Source: Cloeon dipterum (Eukaryota; Arthropoda; Insecta; Ephemeroptera; Baetidae). From it: 64,000 bases of DNA. Below the pieces are notes generated by a model. The model saw only the letters and a list, made by a program, of their open reading frames with translations, had not been told where the DNA came from and searched no databases. The position numbers and the translations under genes are program-made. Within the stretch, counting starts at the first letter, position 1. Each line of letters starts with the position of its first letter. The stretch covers positions 25,971,883-26,035,882 of the forward strand of contig NC_088789.1 of NCBI RefSeq assembly GCF_949628265.1, in the 5' to 3' direction. Shown here piece by piece: positions 37,169 through 52,474 of this stretch.

Positions 37169-37960
37169 TAGATCAGTAAATTCAACATAGATTAATTTGA
37201 TTGTTGTTTTGTTGTTAAATTAGAACTTATAAATCGATTCATCCCATACTTCTAACAAAAATTAGGATATACAAAAAACAATTTTTTGCAATAAATTTAG
37301 AATTTCAGGTTGTTAAGGATAAATTTAATTATTAAATTTGAGATGATATTTCGCAACTGGTGAATAAAAGAACTTTTCTCTAATTTATTTCAACGTCTTT
37401 TTGATAAATTGAACTTACTATTAATTAATGTAAGCTGTATTCTCACCTGCTGGGCTACATTTTACAAGATTTCGATATCAAATTAAGCTTAAGCTCTGGC
37501 AAGCCCGGTCAGCCGTTTTTCGCTCACAATCAGAGCCCTGTTTACGTGCACTCTTGAAACGCCAGTAAGGAAGTGTCCATTTCGCAGTGACCGTCAACAC
37601 AACTCGCGAATTAATTGAAAACTCCTCTGTGATCCCTTACTCACGGAGCCGAGACAGGGGCAATTTTACTCACGAGTGCGACACCGGCCAATGGCCAAGC
37701 AAGATGCGCGTCTAAAAATAGACGAAATGCAGGTGCAGCAGGTGCAGGAGGGCAGGTGCAGGATTGCAGGTGCAGCAGCCTCTCTCGACGTCACAACAAA
37801 TACAACAAATATAAATCAAAACAACTTTCGGCTCATATCAAAGCTTAATGTGACAGCTCAGTTAGGGGAGAGCAATCACAGACGAAATCACGCGGCAAAG
37901 AAATGGACAAAAAAACGTCAAAAAGCAGACAGATTTATTGGGCGCCGAGGCAACACTTCT
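37169..37960. other. Scramblase 3' UTR and spacer
   Basis: Poly(A) signal AATAAA at 37363-37368. A short imperfect AGGTGCAG tandem run occurs near 37730-37765. No gene seen. Confidence 0.45.
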
Positions 37961-38102
37961 TCGTCCTAGTCCCGGCAAAATTGCGCGACGTTCAACAAAC
38001 ACCCAAATTTTCATTGTCGAATTGATTGTTGACCTTTTCTTGCAACAAGGAAATTCGCGTTTGGTTGTTGAAAGTTACGCAATTTTGCCAGGACCAGGAC
38101 GA
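37961..38102 (-). mobile_element. 142-bp palindromic MITE, copy 1
   Basis: Termini TCGTCCTAGTCCCGGC and its near reverse complement GCCAGGACCAGGACGA. Inverted repeats reach about 37 bp inward (GCAAAATTGCG, TTCAACAA). It has the same length as copy 2 at 49141-49282 but lies in opposite orientation. No clear target duplication. Confidence 0.85.
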
Positions 38103-38110
38103 CTTGCACT

Positions 38111-38513
38111 TGCACGCAGGGTTCGCCCATTTTTCAATGTGCAAAAATGCACCACTGGTTTTTTGCACAAAAAATCAGCTGGAAAAACCCACCAGTTTTG
38201 AGTTTTTCCGGATTTGACCCGAAAATAGTCAGATTTTGCTCCGAAAAAGTCAGAAATGTTGGAAAATTACGTTGAGAGTTAAAATTTTCAGTCTCTTGGT
38301 AAAACCAGTGGCTTAATTTAATACTGATTTTTTAAAATCCCTAATTTTAGTCATCTATCATGATAATTTTTGCTCTCCCATAAGAAAGCATGTATTGTGT
38401 TTCGTAAAAATGCGCAAAATTGCAGAAAAGCACAAAAAAAACAGTTTTTTGCGTTTTATGCAATGCAGCGGGTTTTTCTGGAAAAATGCGGGTTTTTGCG
38501 AACCCTGCGTGCA
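38111..38513. mobile_element. 403-bp element with 16-bp perfect TIRs
   Basis: Starts TGCACGCAGGGTTCGC and ends GCGAACCCTGCGTGCA, a perfect 16-bp inverted repeat. The interior contains AT-rich runs and degenerate internal symmetry (ATGCACCACTGG, AAAACCAGTGG). The inner CAGGGTTCG recalls hAT termini, but no 8-bp duplication is seen. It begins only 8 bp after the 142-bp MITE. Confidence 0.7.
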
Positions 38514-39000
38514 TGAGCGAGCCCTGGGAATAAAAGGGGGGCCCGGCCGGCGTGTCAAGATACTCTTGTTTTTCACCCGCTGCACGAGATGGCAGGTTGT
38601 TTCTCTCCATCGGCACCCCCGTGCTTGTAGATTATCCTGTCATTGCGAGAAACTGGACACCAATCATCCCTGACACTGTGTGAGCCCCAAAACCACTTTA
38701 TTGATTAATAAAAAACGAAGGTAAGAAATTTGCGTAATTTGAGGCGTGTGTGATTCAAAATTACTAATACCAAAAATGTGCATGGTGTTCTCGACTAACG
38801 TGTCTTTGGCGCGTAAACCATTCAAAAATAGAGGGAGAGGTGCGCCGAGTCTGTCAATATCAAATGCGCATCGCGATGCGTATGATAGTTGTGCGTTTTG
38901 CGCTTGCTGCCGGCTTGTTTCTTGTTTATCGCTTGTTTATAACGTTTATAAGCAAATTCATCTCTGTGCACATCGATATTACTATAAATTTTAGTAAATC
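38514..39000. promoter_or_regulatory. Upstream region of SmG gene
   Basis: No gene seen. The last 250 bp before the SmG start must hold its promoter; there is no TATA box at a typical distance, as expected for a housekeeping gene. Confidence 0.35.
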
Positions 39001-40991
39001 ATGAGCAAGGCACATCCTCCCGAGCTTAAAAAGTAAGTAATCGAGATAGATAATCTGTTTAATTCAAATTCATAGTAGGAATGCGCGTTCATATTGTGTA
39101 AACTGAAGTGAACACGCTTAGAAGGTTACATTGTGAAACATTGGAAACTGGCTGATTAATGTTTCTAATTTGTTTCAGATTCATGGACAAGAAGCTTGCC
39201 CGTAAGCAACTTAAAGCATTAATTTCAAGTACGGGTGTTCTAACTAATTAACTCTCTTTGCAGTGAAGTTGAACGGAGGCCGCTATGTGACTGGAATCCT
39301 GAGAGGATTTGACCCGTTCATGAATCTGGTTGTCGATGAATCTATCGAGGAAACCAGAGAAGGACACAAGAAGAATATTGGCATGGTGGTAAGGAATCAT
39401 TTGAAATTGTACTTGTATTTACACAATATGAAATTCGCCAAAGATAAAGAGAAAGGTGCACTACATACCACCACCTAGATATATAATGAAGATAGATACT
39501 CGTTTTAACCTTTTCTGTTTTGCATTATAATTTTTCAAACCGTTGGCAATGTGTTTAAGAAAAGTTTTACTGAAAAATTATTTTTGCCTTAACTTCAGAT
39601 ATAAAATTCTTAGGTTGCTGTCTAAATTAATGAAAAAATCGGCCGTAAAGTTAGCATGCTAATCAAGCAGCTAGCACTCTCTCCCTGTTGTAAAACCACG
39701 ACTATCCCACAATTTTGAGAATATTTGAGGGTTCAAAATTGAGCAAAAAATTCGTTTTTTTCCATAAAATCCAGCAAAATCTTAAATTTAACTGTTCCGT
39801 TGTCATGATTTCACTCTTGCACATTTTAGATAAAAACTTGTTGAATTTCACAAAAATTAACTCTACAAAATACTTTGCAATTATTGGTAACAATGCAAAA
39901 AGGTTTAATTATTGTTGTACTATAAAGTTCTACTGAAATAAACAATTTTTGCCACTCGAGATATTGAGAAAATTTGGGTGTAGCGTAAATTATGATAAAA
40001 TAACAAAAATAAATGTGTGTACCAAGAGATTTACATTTATTCTGCCTCTTTTTATCATTTCATTCATTGGGAAATTAATTTTTCTTCACCATAAAATGAT
40101 AAAGAGAAAGGTGCACTACATACCACCACCTAGATATAATGTAGATGCTCGTTTTTAATCTCTTCTGTTTTGCATTATAATTTTTCAAACCGTTGGCAAT
40201 GTGTTTAAGAAAGGTTTTACTGAAAAATTGTGAAAAATTATTTTTGCCTTAACTTCAGATATAAAATTCCTAGGTTGCTGTCTTAATTAATGAAAAAAAT
40301 CGGAGCTAAAGTTAGCATGCTAATCAAGCAGCTAATACTCTTTCCCTGTTGTAAAACCACGATTATTCCACAATTTTGAGAATATTTGAGGGATCGAAAT
40401 TGAGCATAAAAGTCTTTTTTCCATGAAATCAAGCAAAATCTTAAATTTAACTGTTCCGCGGTCATGATTTCATTCTTGCACATTTTAGAGAAAAACTTGT
40501 TGAATTTCACTAAAAATAAACTACAAAATACTTTGCAATTATTGATAACAATGCAAAAAGGTTTAATTATTGTTGTACTGTAAAGTTCTACTGAAATAAA
40601 CAATTTTTGCCACTCGAGATATTGAGAAAATTTGGGTGTAGCGTAAATTATGATAAAATAACAAAAATAAATGTGTGTACCAAGAGATTTACTTTTTTTC
40701 TGCCTCTTTTTATCATTTTATTTGTTGAGAAATTAATTTTTGTTCACCATATTTGCCTGAAAAATTTCTAGAGTCTTCTAGGGATGAGTTAATTCCTTAA
40801 AAAATGTAATCAGATAATATTTATGACAGCTCTTACCATTGTAAATTAAATCTTTTCCTTTTCTGTTTGTTTTTGTCTTAACTATTGATCCAAATTCATT
40901 ATTTTTCAACTGTTACTAAACTTTCCAAACATTTTTGCAGGTCATTCGAGGGAACAGCATCATTATGTTGGAGTCGCTAGATCGAATTTAG
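39001..40991 (+). CDS. SNRPG: Small nuclear ribonucleoprotein G (SmG)
   Basis: Core member of the seven-subunit Sm ring on U1, U2, U4 and U5 snRNAs, acting in nuclear pre-mRNA splicing. Four exons: 39001-39032, 39179-39201, 39264-39388, 40941-40991; 76 residues, the same length as human SmG. The N-terminus [17 protein letters not shown] is nearly identical to the human protein. Sm1 is [20 protein letters not shown], and Sm2 ends [16 protein letters not shown]. Residues for the Sm fold and RNA contact (the FDPFMN loop and the IRGNS loop) are kept. The last intron is enlarged by a 655-bp tandem duplication. AATAAA is at 41106. Identification is essentially certain. Confidence 0.98.
39443..40750 (+). 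repeat. 655-bp tandem duplication in SmG intron 3
   Basis: Unit 1 (39443-40097) and unit 2 (40098-40750) align end to end, both starting GATAAAGAGAAAGGTGCACT and ending at AAATTAATTTTTxTTCACCAT. Each unit contains one copy of the dispersed AT-rich repeat. Divergence is a few per cent by eye, so the event is fairly recent. It does not touch exons. Confidence 0.93.
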
Positions 40992-41693
40992 CAGCTCTTC
41001 AGCAACCTGCAAGTCACCATCATTTTTTTCTGTGAACGGATGAGAAAAACGCATTTCAACAATATCCTTTGATCGTGTCTCTTACTTCATATTATAAGCT
41101 AGGTTAATAAAGAAAATCACCAAAATGTAATCATGCATTTTAATCTTAAATTAAACCTGTTAATAATTTTATTAAGAAATAAACATTTTTGGGCAGAGGG
41201 AAAATCCAAAAAATTACATTAAATAAATTCTAGATCTGGGATGAATTATTTAAATTAAATTACAGTAACCAAATTCAGGCAGAAGATAATTAATTTTAAT
41301 AGGTCAAATCATAAAAGCAATTAATATTTTTCTCCCTAAATAAAATGCTGCATATTTTTTCATCTCGATTCTGAATTCATCAGAAACTTAAAGATTCTGC
41401 ATAATTGTAATGTGCCTCTGTTTCCTGGTTCAACTTAAGAGTCAAGTTTTCATTTTCATTGTTGATCACGTGACCTTGAAGCACAAGGCACACACGTTTG
41501 TTTACATCTGTTACGCCGGTCCGCCCCTGTCTAACTCTGCTCTCATCTCATCGCACCGCAAGATAAGAACATTGTACGACCAAGTCATGGACCATGATAT
41601 TAACTTATTAAATCTGCAGGTATGCTGATTGAAATTAATAAATTTAAATTTTAAACCTTTGTTTCCCGAACAGGCGAATGAGCTTATTCCATC

Positions 41694-45722
<4,029 letters not shown>

Positions 45723-46049
45723 TGATGTTTTATTTCAAGTAAGGCCACCTTTCTAAATGATAAAACTGAATTTTAGCGTAAGCAATTAGTTGAAACAATT
45801 AAAAAAATGAAAGAGCAAAACTACTCAAATTTTGTCCTTTTATTACTTTAAAAATTTTTATGGCTAGTTTATTTTTAATAAAATTCAGAAAATGATTTCT
45901 CTGTTCTTGGCTTATAGTTTTCAAAATTACTGTATAAATTCTATTTTTTAACAAAATTTGATGGACAGCTAGCAATGATACATTTTTCATTTCTGACCAT
46001 AGATGATATATTTGTTATTGTTTTCTTTCAAAAATAAATTTAAACAAAC

Positions 46050-46650
46050 AGGTTCAATGACTTTTAAATCCAGCAGAAAAAAGGGAATTGCAAAATATCT
46101 AGTTTAACTTTTTACGTAATGAGTAGAACAATAGACTAGATTATGCTGGATTTCATTGAACAAAAAATGTGTTACATAATTTAAAAAAGTGTTATCAAAC
46201 AATAGTCCATTGTCCTTACGTTTTCTGATAAGTGAACCAAAATTTGAGTAACACACGTCGTGGAATTAAAAGTTGCCTTGTCATGCTTGCCACATTTGGT
46301 GAAAAACGATTTATTTATCTTGTCTAACTGCTCATTCAAGTTTTTACTTAATTTTTCCTACTGCTGCTACTCAATATTTGCAAGCCAAAGTTTTTTAAAA
46401 CGCATGAACAAAATTGCAAAAAATACCAAAGCTGGAACTGCTATATAGATGTGCAACTTTTTTACTAATTTATGCATGCATATAGATCCGATTGGACATC
46501 TAAATTGTCTTAACCAAAACAACTAGAAATTGACGTAAATTAGATAAACCGGATAAAACAAAATCCAAAATAGATCATCATCTGTTGTATTATTAATATA
46601 CATAAACAAACAGAGTTTTTCTATTACCAATAATAATTTTAATTCAATTA
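46050..46650 (+). repeat. Dispersed repeat shared with 53427-53905
   Basis: Long stretches match 53427-53905: TTTAAATCCAGCAGAAAA, GTGTTATCAAACAATAGTCC, TTGCCTTGTCATGCTTGCCA. It sits between PEX6 and its decayed 3' copy. The other copy is in intron 4 of the DUF1907 gene. Non-coding; element type unknown. Confidence 0.8.
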
Positions 46651-46652
46651 TT

Positions 46653-47135
46653 TGGTAAATAAATTGACATGAATTTTGTGTCTGCGCAGGTTTTCCTTTT
46701 TCGATAATGTGCAGCTTGAGAAAGAAAACTTGTGAGTCAAGAAAACATCATTGAAGCAGCTCAGAATTTGCATACTTGAGTTTCACCAGCAGAATTAGCA
46801 GTTTACTAGCAGCAAGCAAGAAAACAAAACATGCAGTAAAGATTTTTTATTTCAAGTAAATCTAAAAAAATGATAAAACTGAATTTTTTGCGTAAGAAAT
46901 TAGTTGGAACATTTGAAAAACCTGTAATATCGAAATCATTCAAATTTTGTCCTTTTGTTACTTTGAAATCATTGTGACTAGTTTATTTTTAATCAAATTC
47001 AGAAAATGATTTCTCGGTGCTTGGCTTATAGTTTTCCAAATTACTCTATAAATTATATGTTAAAATTTTAATGGCCAGTTAGCAGTGATACATTTCTCAT
47101 TTCTGACCAGAGTTGATATTTTTGTTAGTGTTTTC
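46653..47135 (+). pseudogene. Decayed duplicate of the PEX6 3' end
   Basis: Reproduces the end of PEX6 intron 8 (GTCTGCGCAG), the start of exon 9 (TTTTCC...GATAATGTGCAGCTTGAG), then jumps directly into the middle of exon 10 (GTGAGTCAAGAAAACATCAT...) and on through the stop region and 3' flank. The intervening exon 9/intron 9/exon 10 sequence is deleted and in-frame stops have appeared. The similarity continues into what was 3' UTR (TTCAGAAAATGATTTCTC). It is a partial tandem duplicate, not a retrocopy. Confidence 0.9.
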
Positions 47136-47581
47136 TTTATTACAAATAAATTAACAAAAAAAAATGCCTTGTGTAGATTCATTTAAAAAGATCATTCCCA
47201 CGGATCTCTGTGCTGAAAAAAATATTAATAAAAGATAAGTCATAATAGATGAAGTAATAGTCGTGATGGAAGAATATGCTGGTTGTGGGCGCGTCCTTCA
47301 CCCTCATCCACTTGGAAGAGAAACAATCATTTGGCACCGCACTCGCGATGACATTGAAACAAGTCGCCGCCGCGCGTGCACTTTTGAAAAGCCTCCTCTT
47401 CAGCAATCGCGTGCAACAAGCGAGCAAGCAAGCCGGCCCTCATGACAATTACTTATTCTCCACCGCCCGCATCTAGAGATATTCACGCAGATACGAGTCA
47501 CCCTCTGGTTCCCACCCACCCCCATTGTGTCTGCGCCGCGCCGTCATGCCCTCTGCTCACCCCTCGCGCTTGGGGGGCGGC

Positions 47582-47588
47582 TATAAAA
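47582..47588 (+). promoter_or_regulatory. TATA box (TATAAAA)
   Basis: A canonical TATAAAA in a GC-rich setting, with a pyrimidine-rich possible initiator about 30 bp downstream (near 47612-47620). It precedes the spliced unit at 47612-48610. Confidence 0.65.
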
Positions 47589-47611
47589 CGCGACTTGTTG
47601 CGGCGCCAGGC

Positions 47612-48610
47612 TCATTTTCCCACTCCGTCCGACTCGGAGCGGACGGAGCGCTGAATCACGGTGCTTCCAACAGTCGATAGCTACCACCCTGGAGGGATGA
47701 ACCTTCAGGGTGCAACCACTGGTCCTGAAAGCGTTTGGCTTGCAGAAACACAATGTAAGTTTTCTATTTTTTAAGTTTCCAAAAGCATTTTTTTAGCAAA
47801 ATGTTTGGAGTTTACTAAGCACGCGCATATTTGAATATTTTTCTTTACAATGTTCTAAAATAAAATAAGCTTCAGCAGTATTTATTAAAGTTGTGTTTCT
47901 TTTTTTATTACTTTATGTATTCAATTCACAACACCTATTTAAAACAGCAAAATTTGAATTTCTTTAATTAATCAGGTATTTTTATTCTCTAAACAAGATA
48001 AAGTTATATTTTTAAAAAACTAAGAATTACATGAAAAACTTTGTACTTTTTCCATACTATATATCTATAAATTTAAATTTCAAATTCATCGTACTGTATT
48101 TTATTCATATAAAATACATTTTATTCAAATAAAATACGTTGCCATATCAACAGAATATACGCATGTGTTAAACTATTCTTTTCATCTTGTTCCAGAATTT
48201 TCTCGGCGAAAACCACAAAAATGAAGACCACTGCGGCTGAACGGCCTTCAGGACCCCATCATCACAATTTTGACAAAAGGAGTTTGTCTTTATTTCAATG
48301 TTGAGTTTTTGTATTTTATTTTTTTGATGTTTTAAAATTATTTTAATTTCTGTGCCTGTGTTACATATTATTTTATTTTTCTTTTTGTTTCTTTTTTGAG
48401 TTTTTGTAGAGTTTTGTTAGTTTGAACCATAACAATGTGTGCCCGTCTAAAAAATCCAAAAAAAGAGTGTAGAACTGTAAGAAATAATCAACGGATCAAG
48501 TTGTGACAAAAAAAAACATTGGTAATCCAGGAGTGCCTTAATCTCTCTGTAAGAGTACGCGCAAAGACGCGAAAGAAACAAAATGTCAAATAAAAGGAAT
48601 GAATTTAATA
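47612..48610 (+). ncRNA. Putative two-exon transcript without convincing ORF
   Basis: Inferred transcript: exon 1 about 47612-47755 with donor CACAAT|GTAAGT, exon 2 from 48197 after TTTGTTCCAG to a poly(A) signal AATAAA at 48589-48594. The first ATG in exon 1 (47698) gives 19 codons and then a stop created at the splice junction. A second ATG in exon 2 (48221) gives a 27-codon frame, MKTTAAERPSG... ending SLSLFQC. Neither resembles a known peptide. The TATA box, the splice signals and the poly(A) signal support a real transcription unit; whether it is coding is open. Confidence 0.4.
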
Positions 48611-49140
48611 TGAGAAGCTCTGAATTTTATTGGTACTAATCACCTTTAAAAAAGTATTTAAATGAATTTATCAATATAAATATACAATAGAATATATTAA
48701 AAAGCAGCTGAATTTTCTGTTTCTTAATACTAACATGAATCGAGCCGAAAAAATATACATTAAAAATGATTCTGTCTGGTTTTAATGAATGTACAATAGT
48801 ATTTATTATATGATTTGACTAAATTTTAGGTCTACTATCATGATAACAAAATATGGCTCTGCTGCTCCCTGCTCATATTAAAATACAAAAGGAATAAATG
48901 AATTTTAGATTATAGTATTTGTCCATATTGAAAATAAGGCAAATTTAGTGATAATTAGAGTGAATATCACAAATTTAAAACTTAAATACCTATCTGATTT
49001 TATGAGCTAAGCTCTGTTGCTATTTTAAATTGTTTTTAAGGAGCATAATATCTTCTGACAAGGAAAAAATCAAATACGAAATACGAAAACTCTGCCTGGC
49101 TGTGTATTATTTTAATTTTAGTAATCAAAATTAAATAAAA

Positions 49141-49282
49141 TCGTCCTGGTCCGGGCAAAATTGCGCAACTTTCAACAACCAAACGCTAATTTCCTTGTTG
49201 CAAGAAAAGGGCAACAATCAATTCGACAATGAAAATTTGGGTGTTTGTTGAACGTTGCGCAATTTTGCCGGGACCAGGACGA
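49141..49282 (+). mobile_element. 142-bp palindromic MITE, copy 2
   Basis: Starts TCGTCCTGGTCCGGGC and ends CCGGGACCAGGACGA; the inverted repeats of about 37 bp include CAAAATTGCGCAAC and TTCAACAA. It is nearly the exact reverse complement of copy 1, in keeping with a quasi-palindromic element. No obvious target duplication. Confidence 0.87.
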
Positions 49283-50235
49283 AATATTAAATGCCGCGCG
49301 GACTAGGTATATGAGTATGGTGCTTATGAGAAATAGGATAACTGATTTGAACTCTTGAAATCGCCGAAATAAATAGTTTTCGTTAACTTGCGATAAATTT
49401 AAGTCTGCCCACAGTTATAACAGAGATATTACTGAAATACGATTTAAATAATCATAGAGAATTAATAAATGGGCTAACTCTCGGATCGGTTCTTTATTTT
49501 TCCAATTTGATTCAAAAGCCTAGATGAGCAATTCATGATGGTTTTAAAAAAATTCCAATTCCTATAAGCCTAAAAAGCAATCGCATTAAACACAATTGTA
49601 TTGAAATACTATTCGTGTGGTCGATGCAGGTGGAAAATATGCAAATCGAGTTTCCAACAACAAAAACCTCGCTGGCCCACAGCACTATAGCGCTTCCTCT
49701 TTCAATCAGGGTGAGAATGCATAATTTAAACTGCGAAGCGGAAAAGCGAGCGGAAGCGCTTTCATGGGAACGAAGTCGAAAATCAGTACCCGCCGCCTGT
49801 TAAACGGCTAATAAGGGATGCACCGATGGGGGTGCTTGAGCGCTCATGCATAATTATACACAATTGCACGTGAAAAAAGCGTGTGCACCGCTCGGAACAG
49901 TCACTTCCTCTGATTTTGAAACGATTTCGCGTCGATAACACTGCGTTGCACGCACCTGACGCGTCTTATATGTTAAAAAAGACAAAAAGTAAGAGGTGCA
50001 CGTTACTTTCGAAACAACCTTGTTTGGCGCATATAAACATGCGTGCTTGTTAATAATTAAACGCAACGGACGGATGAATGGTGTTGCATTGGCCAATATT
50101 CCGCCCGCATATCTTCATAATTTACAAGAGTGACAAAATTATGTGGAGCTAAAAACGAATGCATTCACTAACGAAATGTCAGTCTAGACCGACTTTTGAC
50201 AACAGCAACACATATTGTACAAAAAGTCTGCAAAG
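49283..50235. other. Spacer upstream of secreted-protein gene
   Basis: No coding signal recognised. The proximal promoter of the 50236 gene should lie here; no clear TATA box was found. Confidence 0.35.
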
Positions 50236-51810
50236 ATGAGACACCTTGGAGTTTTTGTAATAGTATTTGCATTATTTATCTCTTCGCCTGTGATGTCTCA
50301 GGGTAAGCACTATATCAATTTAATTTCCACTTTTATTTGGTTATAACTTAACACTTAACATAAGTGCTAATAATTATATTTTGTTTCTAATTGAAATTAA
50401 ATTCAGCTTCTTAAGTGTTTAGCAAGCTGATTTTTTTTCGTTCTACCACTGCAAATTTTCCTTCATATTTTAACATTATTCGATTTAGTTGAGCATCTAT
50501 AATACGTACTTTTTGCCATAATTGCAAAACCTGAATGTGAGTCCCATGCAGACCCCAGCAATAAGAAACTTCCTTTTTGCTCCACTTTTGTTACAGAAAA
50601 AAATTAAACTGGAATATTCCTAGTAAAGCGAGTACGATTGAAAAATGTATGAGAAAAAAGAGCAAAAAAATTAATGAGGAGTGAAAACAAATATTTACTA
50701 CAACCTTTACTTTAAAGAGTTGATGATGTCTTTACAAAATTGAGCGGAGTTCAAGCTTTACAAAATATTTGAGACAATTAATCCTCTTTATCCTTGAGTT
50801 AAAAATTTTTTAGAAATTTCAGATAAAATTGTGCATGTTAATCTTAGCGGCGAGCGCACTCGCTGTCCCCTCATTTGAAAATCATAATTTTATTCGCCAG
50901 AAGGGAAACTGTGCTCATAAATTCGTGCATCATTTGATAGAATACGACGAGCGAGGGATCGAAATTCGAAATTAAAGTGAAAAATCATTGATGAAAAACA
51001 CCGTTTAAAATTTCGATAAATTTGGCAAAATCTGATTATCTCGATCCTGATTTCCAAATTGGACTTATTAGAGATAAACTATATTAGCTAAATTTCACAA
51101 AACAGTAAACTCAAAATGAAATGCTTATTGTTGGCCTGTAAAAAGCTCTACTTTATAATGAAACAAAACGCATTCGCTATCGGATTTCTTCCCAAAAATA
51201 CAATGACATATATAAATAACAATTAAACAAAAATGTGTAATTTTCAGGTAATAATACTAATATTGCCACAAACACAACATCAGTGGAAGCCAAGTCCCTT
51301 GAAGATAAGAAATCAGGCCTCGCCTTTCTGAGCCAGGTGTTGTCCCTGAAGTCGAACAACTCACAATCAGCGACGTCGGTGCTGAACGGCGCGGGCACCA
51401 CCCTGTCGGCCGACGACGACCCCGACAAAATCGCGCCGTTCGACCTGCTGAGTGACGCGGAGAAGCGGTCGCAGTTCATCACCGAGCTGTCCACCCCTGG
51501 CTCGAGCGGCAGCTACGCGACCAGCAACTCGTACCAGCAGTACGGCAAAGTCATTACCTACGCCATCTCGCTGTCCTACGCGCCCCTGCAGCCCGCGACG
51601 AAGACGACGACGACCACCACCGCAAAACTCGAGGCCCCTCAGGAGCAGCCGCCGGAACAGGGGGATAAGGTGAAGAAGTGGGATCCGGCCAACCAGCACT
51701 GGGCCCCGCGGCCGAACGCCTGGAACGGACACTCGTACTATTACCCTTATTACTACATTCCAGGCAAACACTCTTTTTACTTTCCGCCCGTTGATGGGCA
51801 CCGAAAATGA
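50236..51810 (+). CDS. Unknown secreted protein, 209 residues
   Basis: Two exons, 50236-50302 and 51248-51810 (phase 1). Exon 1 encodes a clean signal peptide, MRHLGVFVIVFALFISSPVM, with cleavage likely near SQG. The mature chain starts with an Asn/Thr-rich segment carrying two N-glycosylation sequons (NNT, NTT). It continues with a helical DPDKIAPFDLLSDAEKRSQF region and a Thr-run linker. It ends with an aromatic tail rich in Tyr, Trp and Pro (SYYYPYYYIPGKHSFYFPP). No domain is recognised. The aromatic tail could suit a cuticle, chorion or silk-like matrix protein, or a processed peptide; this is a guess. Codon use in exon 2 is GC-rich against AT-rich flanks, which supports coding. AATAAA at 51847 is just after the stop. 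Confidence 0.8.
50900..51150 (+). repeat. Dispersed AT-rich repeat in intron of secreted-protein gene
   Basis: Matches the 3' half of copies at 31050-31290 and 57780-58010 (GAGGGATCGAAATT, GATTATCTCGATCCTGATTT, GCCTGTAAAAAGCTCTAC-type end). Non-coding. Confidence 0.55.
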
Positions 51811-51852
51811 CGGGACTGATTACTCAAATGTTCTGTCATTTTAATCAATAAA

Positions 51853-52433
51853 ATTATCAATTTTATGCTACATTTATTTATTATCATTGCAGTTAACACG
51901 TTTATACATTAATTAAAAAATTAAGTTAACTTATAAAAAGTTATTAATTATATAAAACTGTTAAAATATATTTATTAAAAAAGCCTTAAAATTTAATTTT
52001 AATAAATTTTACTTTAATTTAATTTTTTAAACTTTATGTTGAGAGTTAACTAAAAACAATTTTGTCATATATATTAATAAAAATATTTCAAAACTTATTC
52101 AAAATTATAAATAAAATACCACCGTATGCTTCAGAATTGCTCGTCTATGACTTCAAATTCGTCAAGTTGATCTTTAGTTGCGTCGTAGCATTTTATATTT
52201 TATCGCGAGTGAGTTAAAAATCTCTTCTTCAATTTGCTCCAGAGGGAGCGCCTGAATGAAACCCACGTGATTTTGTTGTTACAAGCACGCCCTCTTTTAC
52301 TGCCACAACTACTGCTGCTGTGTAGCTGCGCTTACCAGCACTTCGATTTTTTTTTCCTAATTTTTAATTGATTTAAGACCAAGTCATCGCCCATAAGCAC
52401 TGATAAGAAATTGGTCGCACCTTGCAACGCCTT
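51853..52433. other. Intergenic spacer
   Basis: Very AT-rich up to about 52130, then the upstream region of the DUF1907 gene. A GATAAG word lies at 52402-52407, about 30 bp before the TATA box. Confidence 0.4.
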
Positions 52434-52441
52434 TATAAATA
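52434..52441 (+). promoter_or_regulatory. TATA box of the DUF1907 gene (TATAAATA)
   Basis: TATAAATA lies 41 bp before the ATG at 52475. Transcription should begin about 52464, giving a 5' UTR of only about 10 bases, unusually short. Confidence 0.65.
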
Positions 52442-52474
52442 GCGTGTTGGCTGTAGTGTTCGGAGCAGACCGTC

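Noticed and set aside
41410-41628. 72-codon frame upstream of PEX6 as an N-terminal coding exon
   Set aside because: Joining it through its GTATGC donor to the next acceptor (before GCGAATGAG) runs into a stop after 13 codons; it is better read as a 5' UTR exon.
51367-51801. 144-codon minus-strand frame
   Set aside because: Arg/Val-rich antisense shadow of the GC-rich secreted-protein exon.
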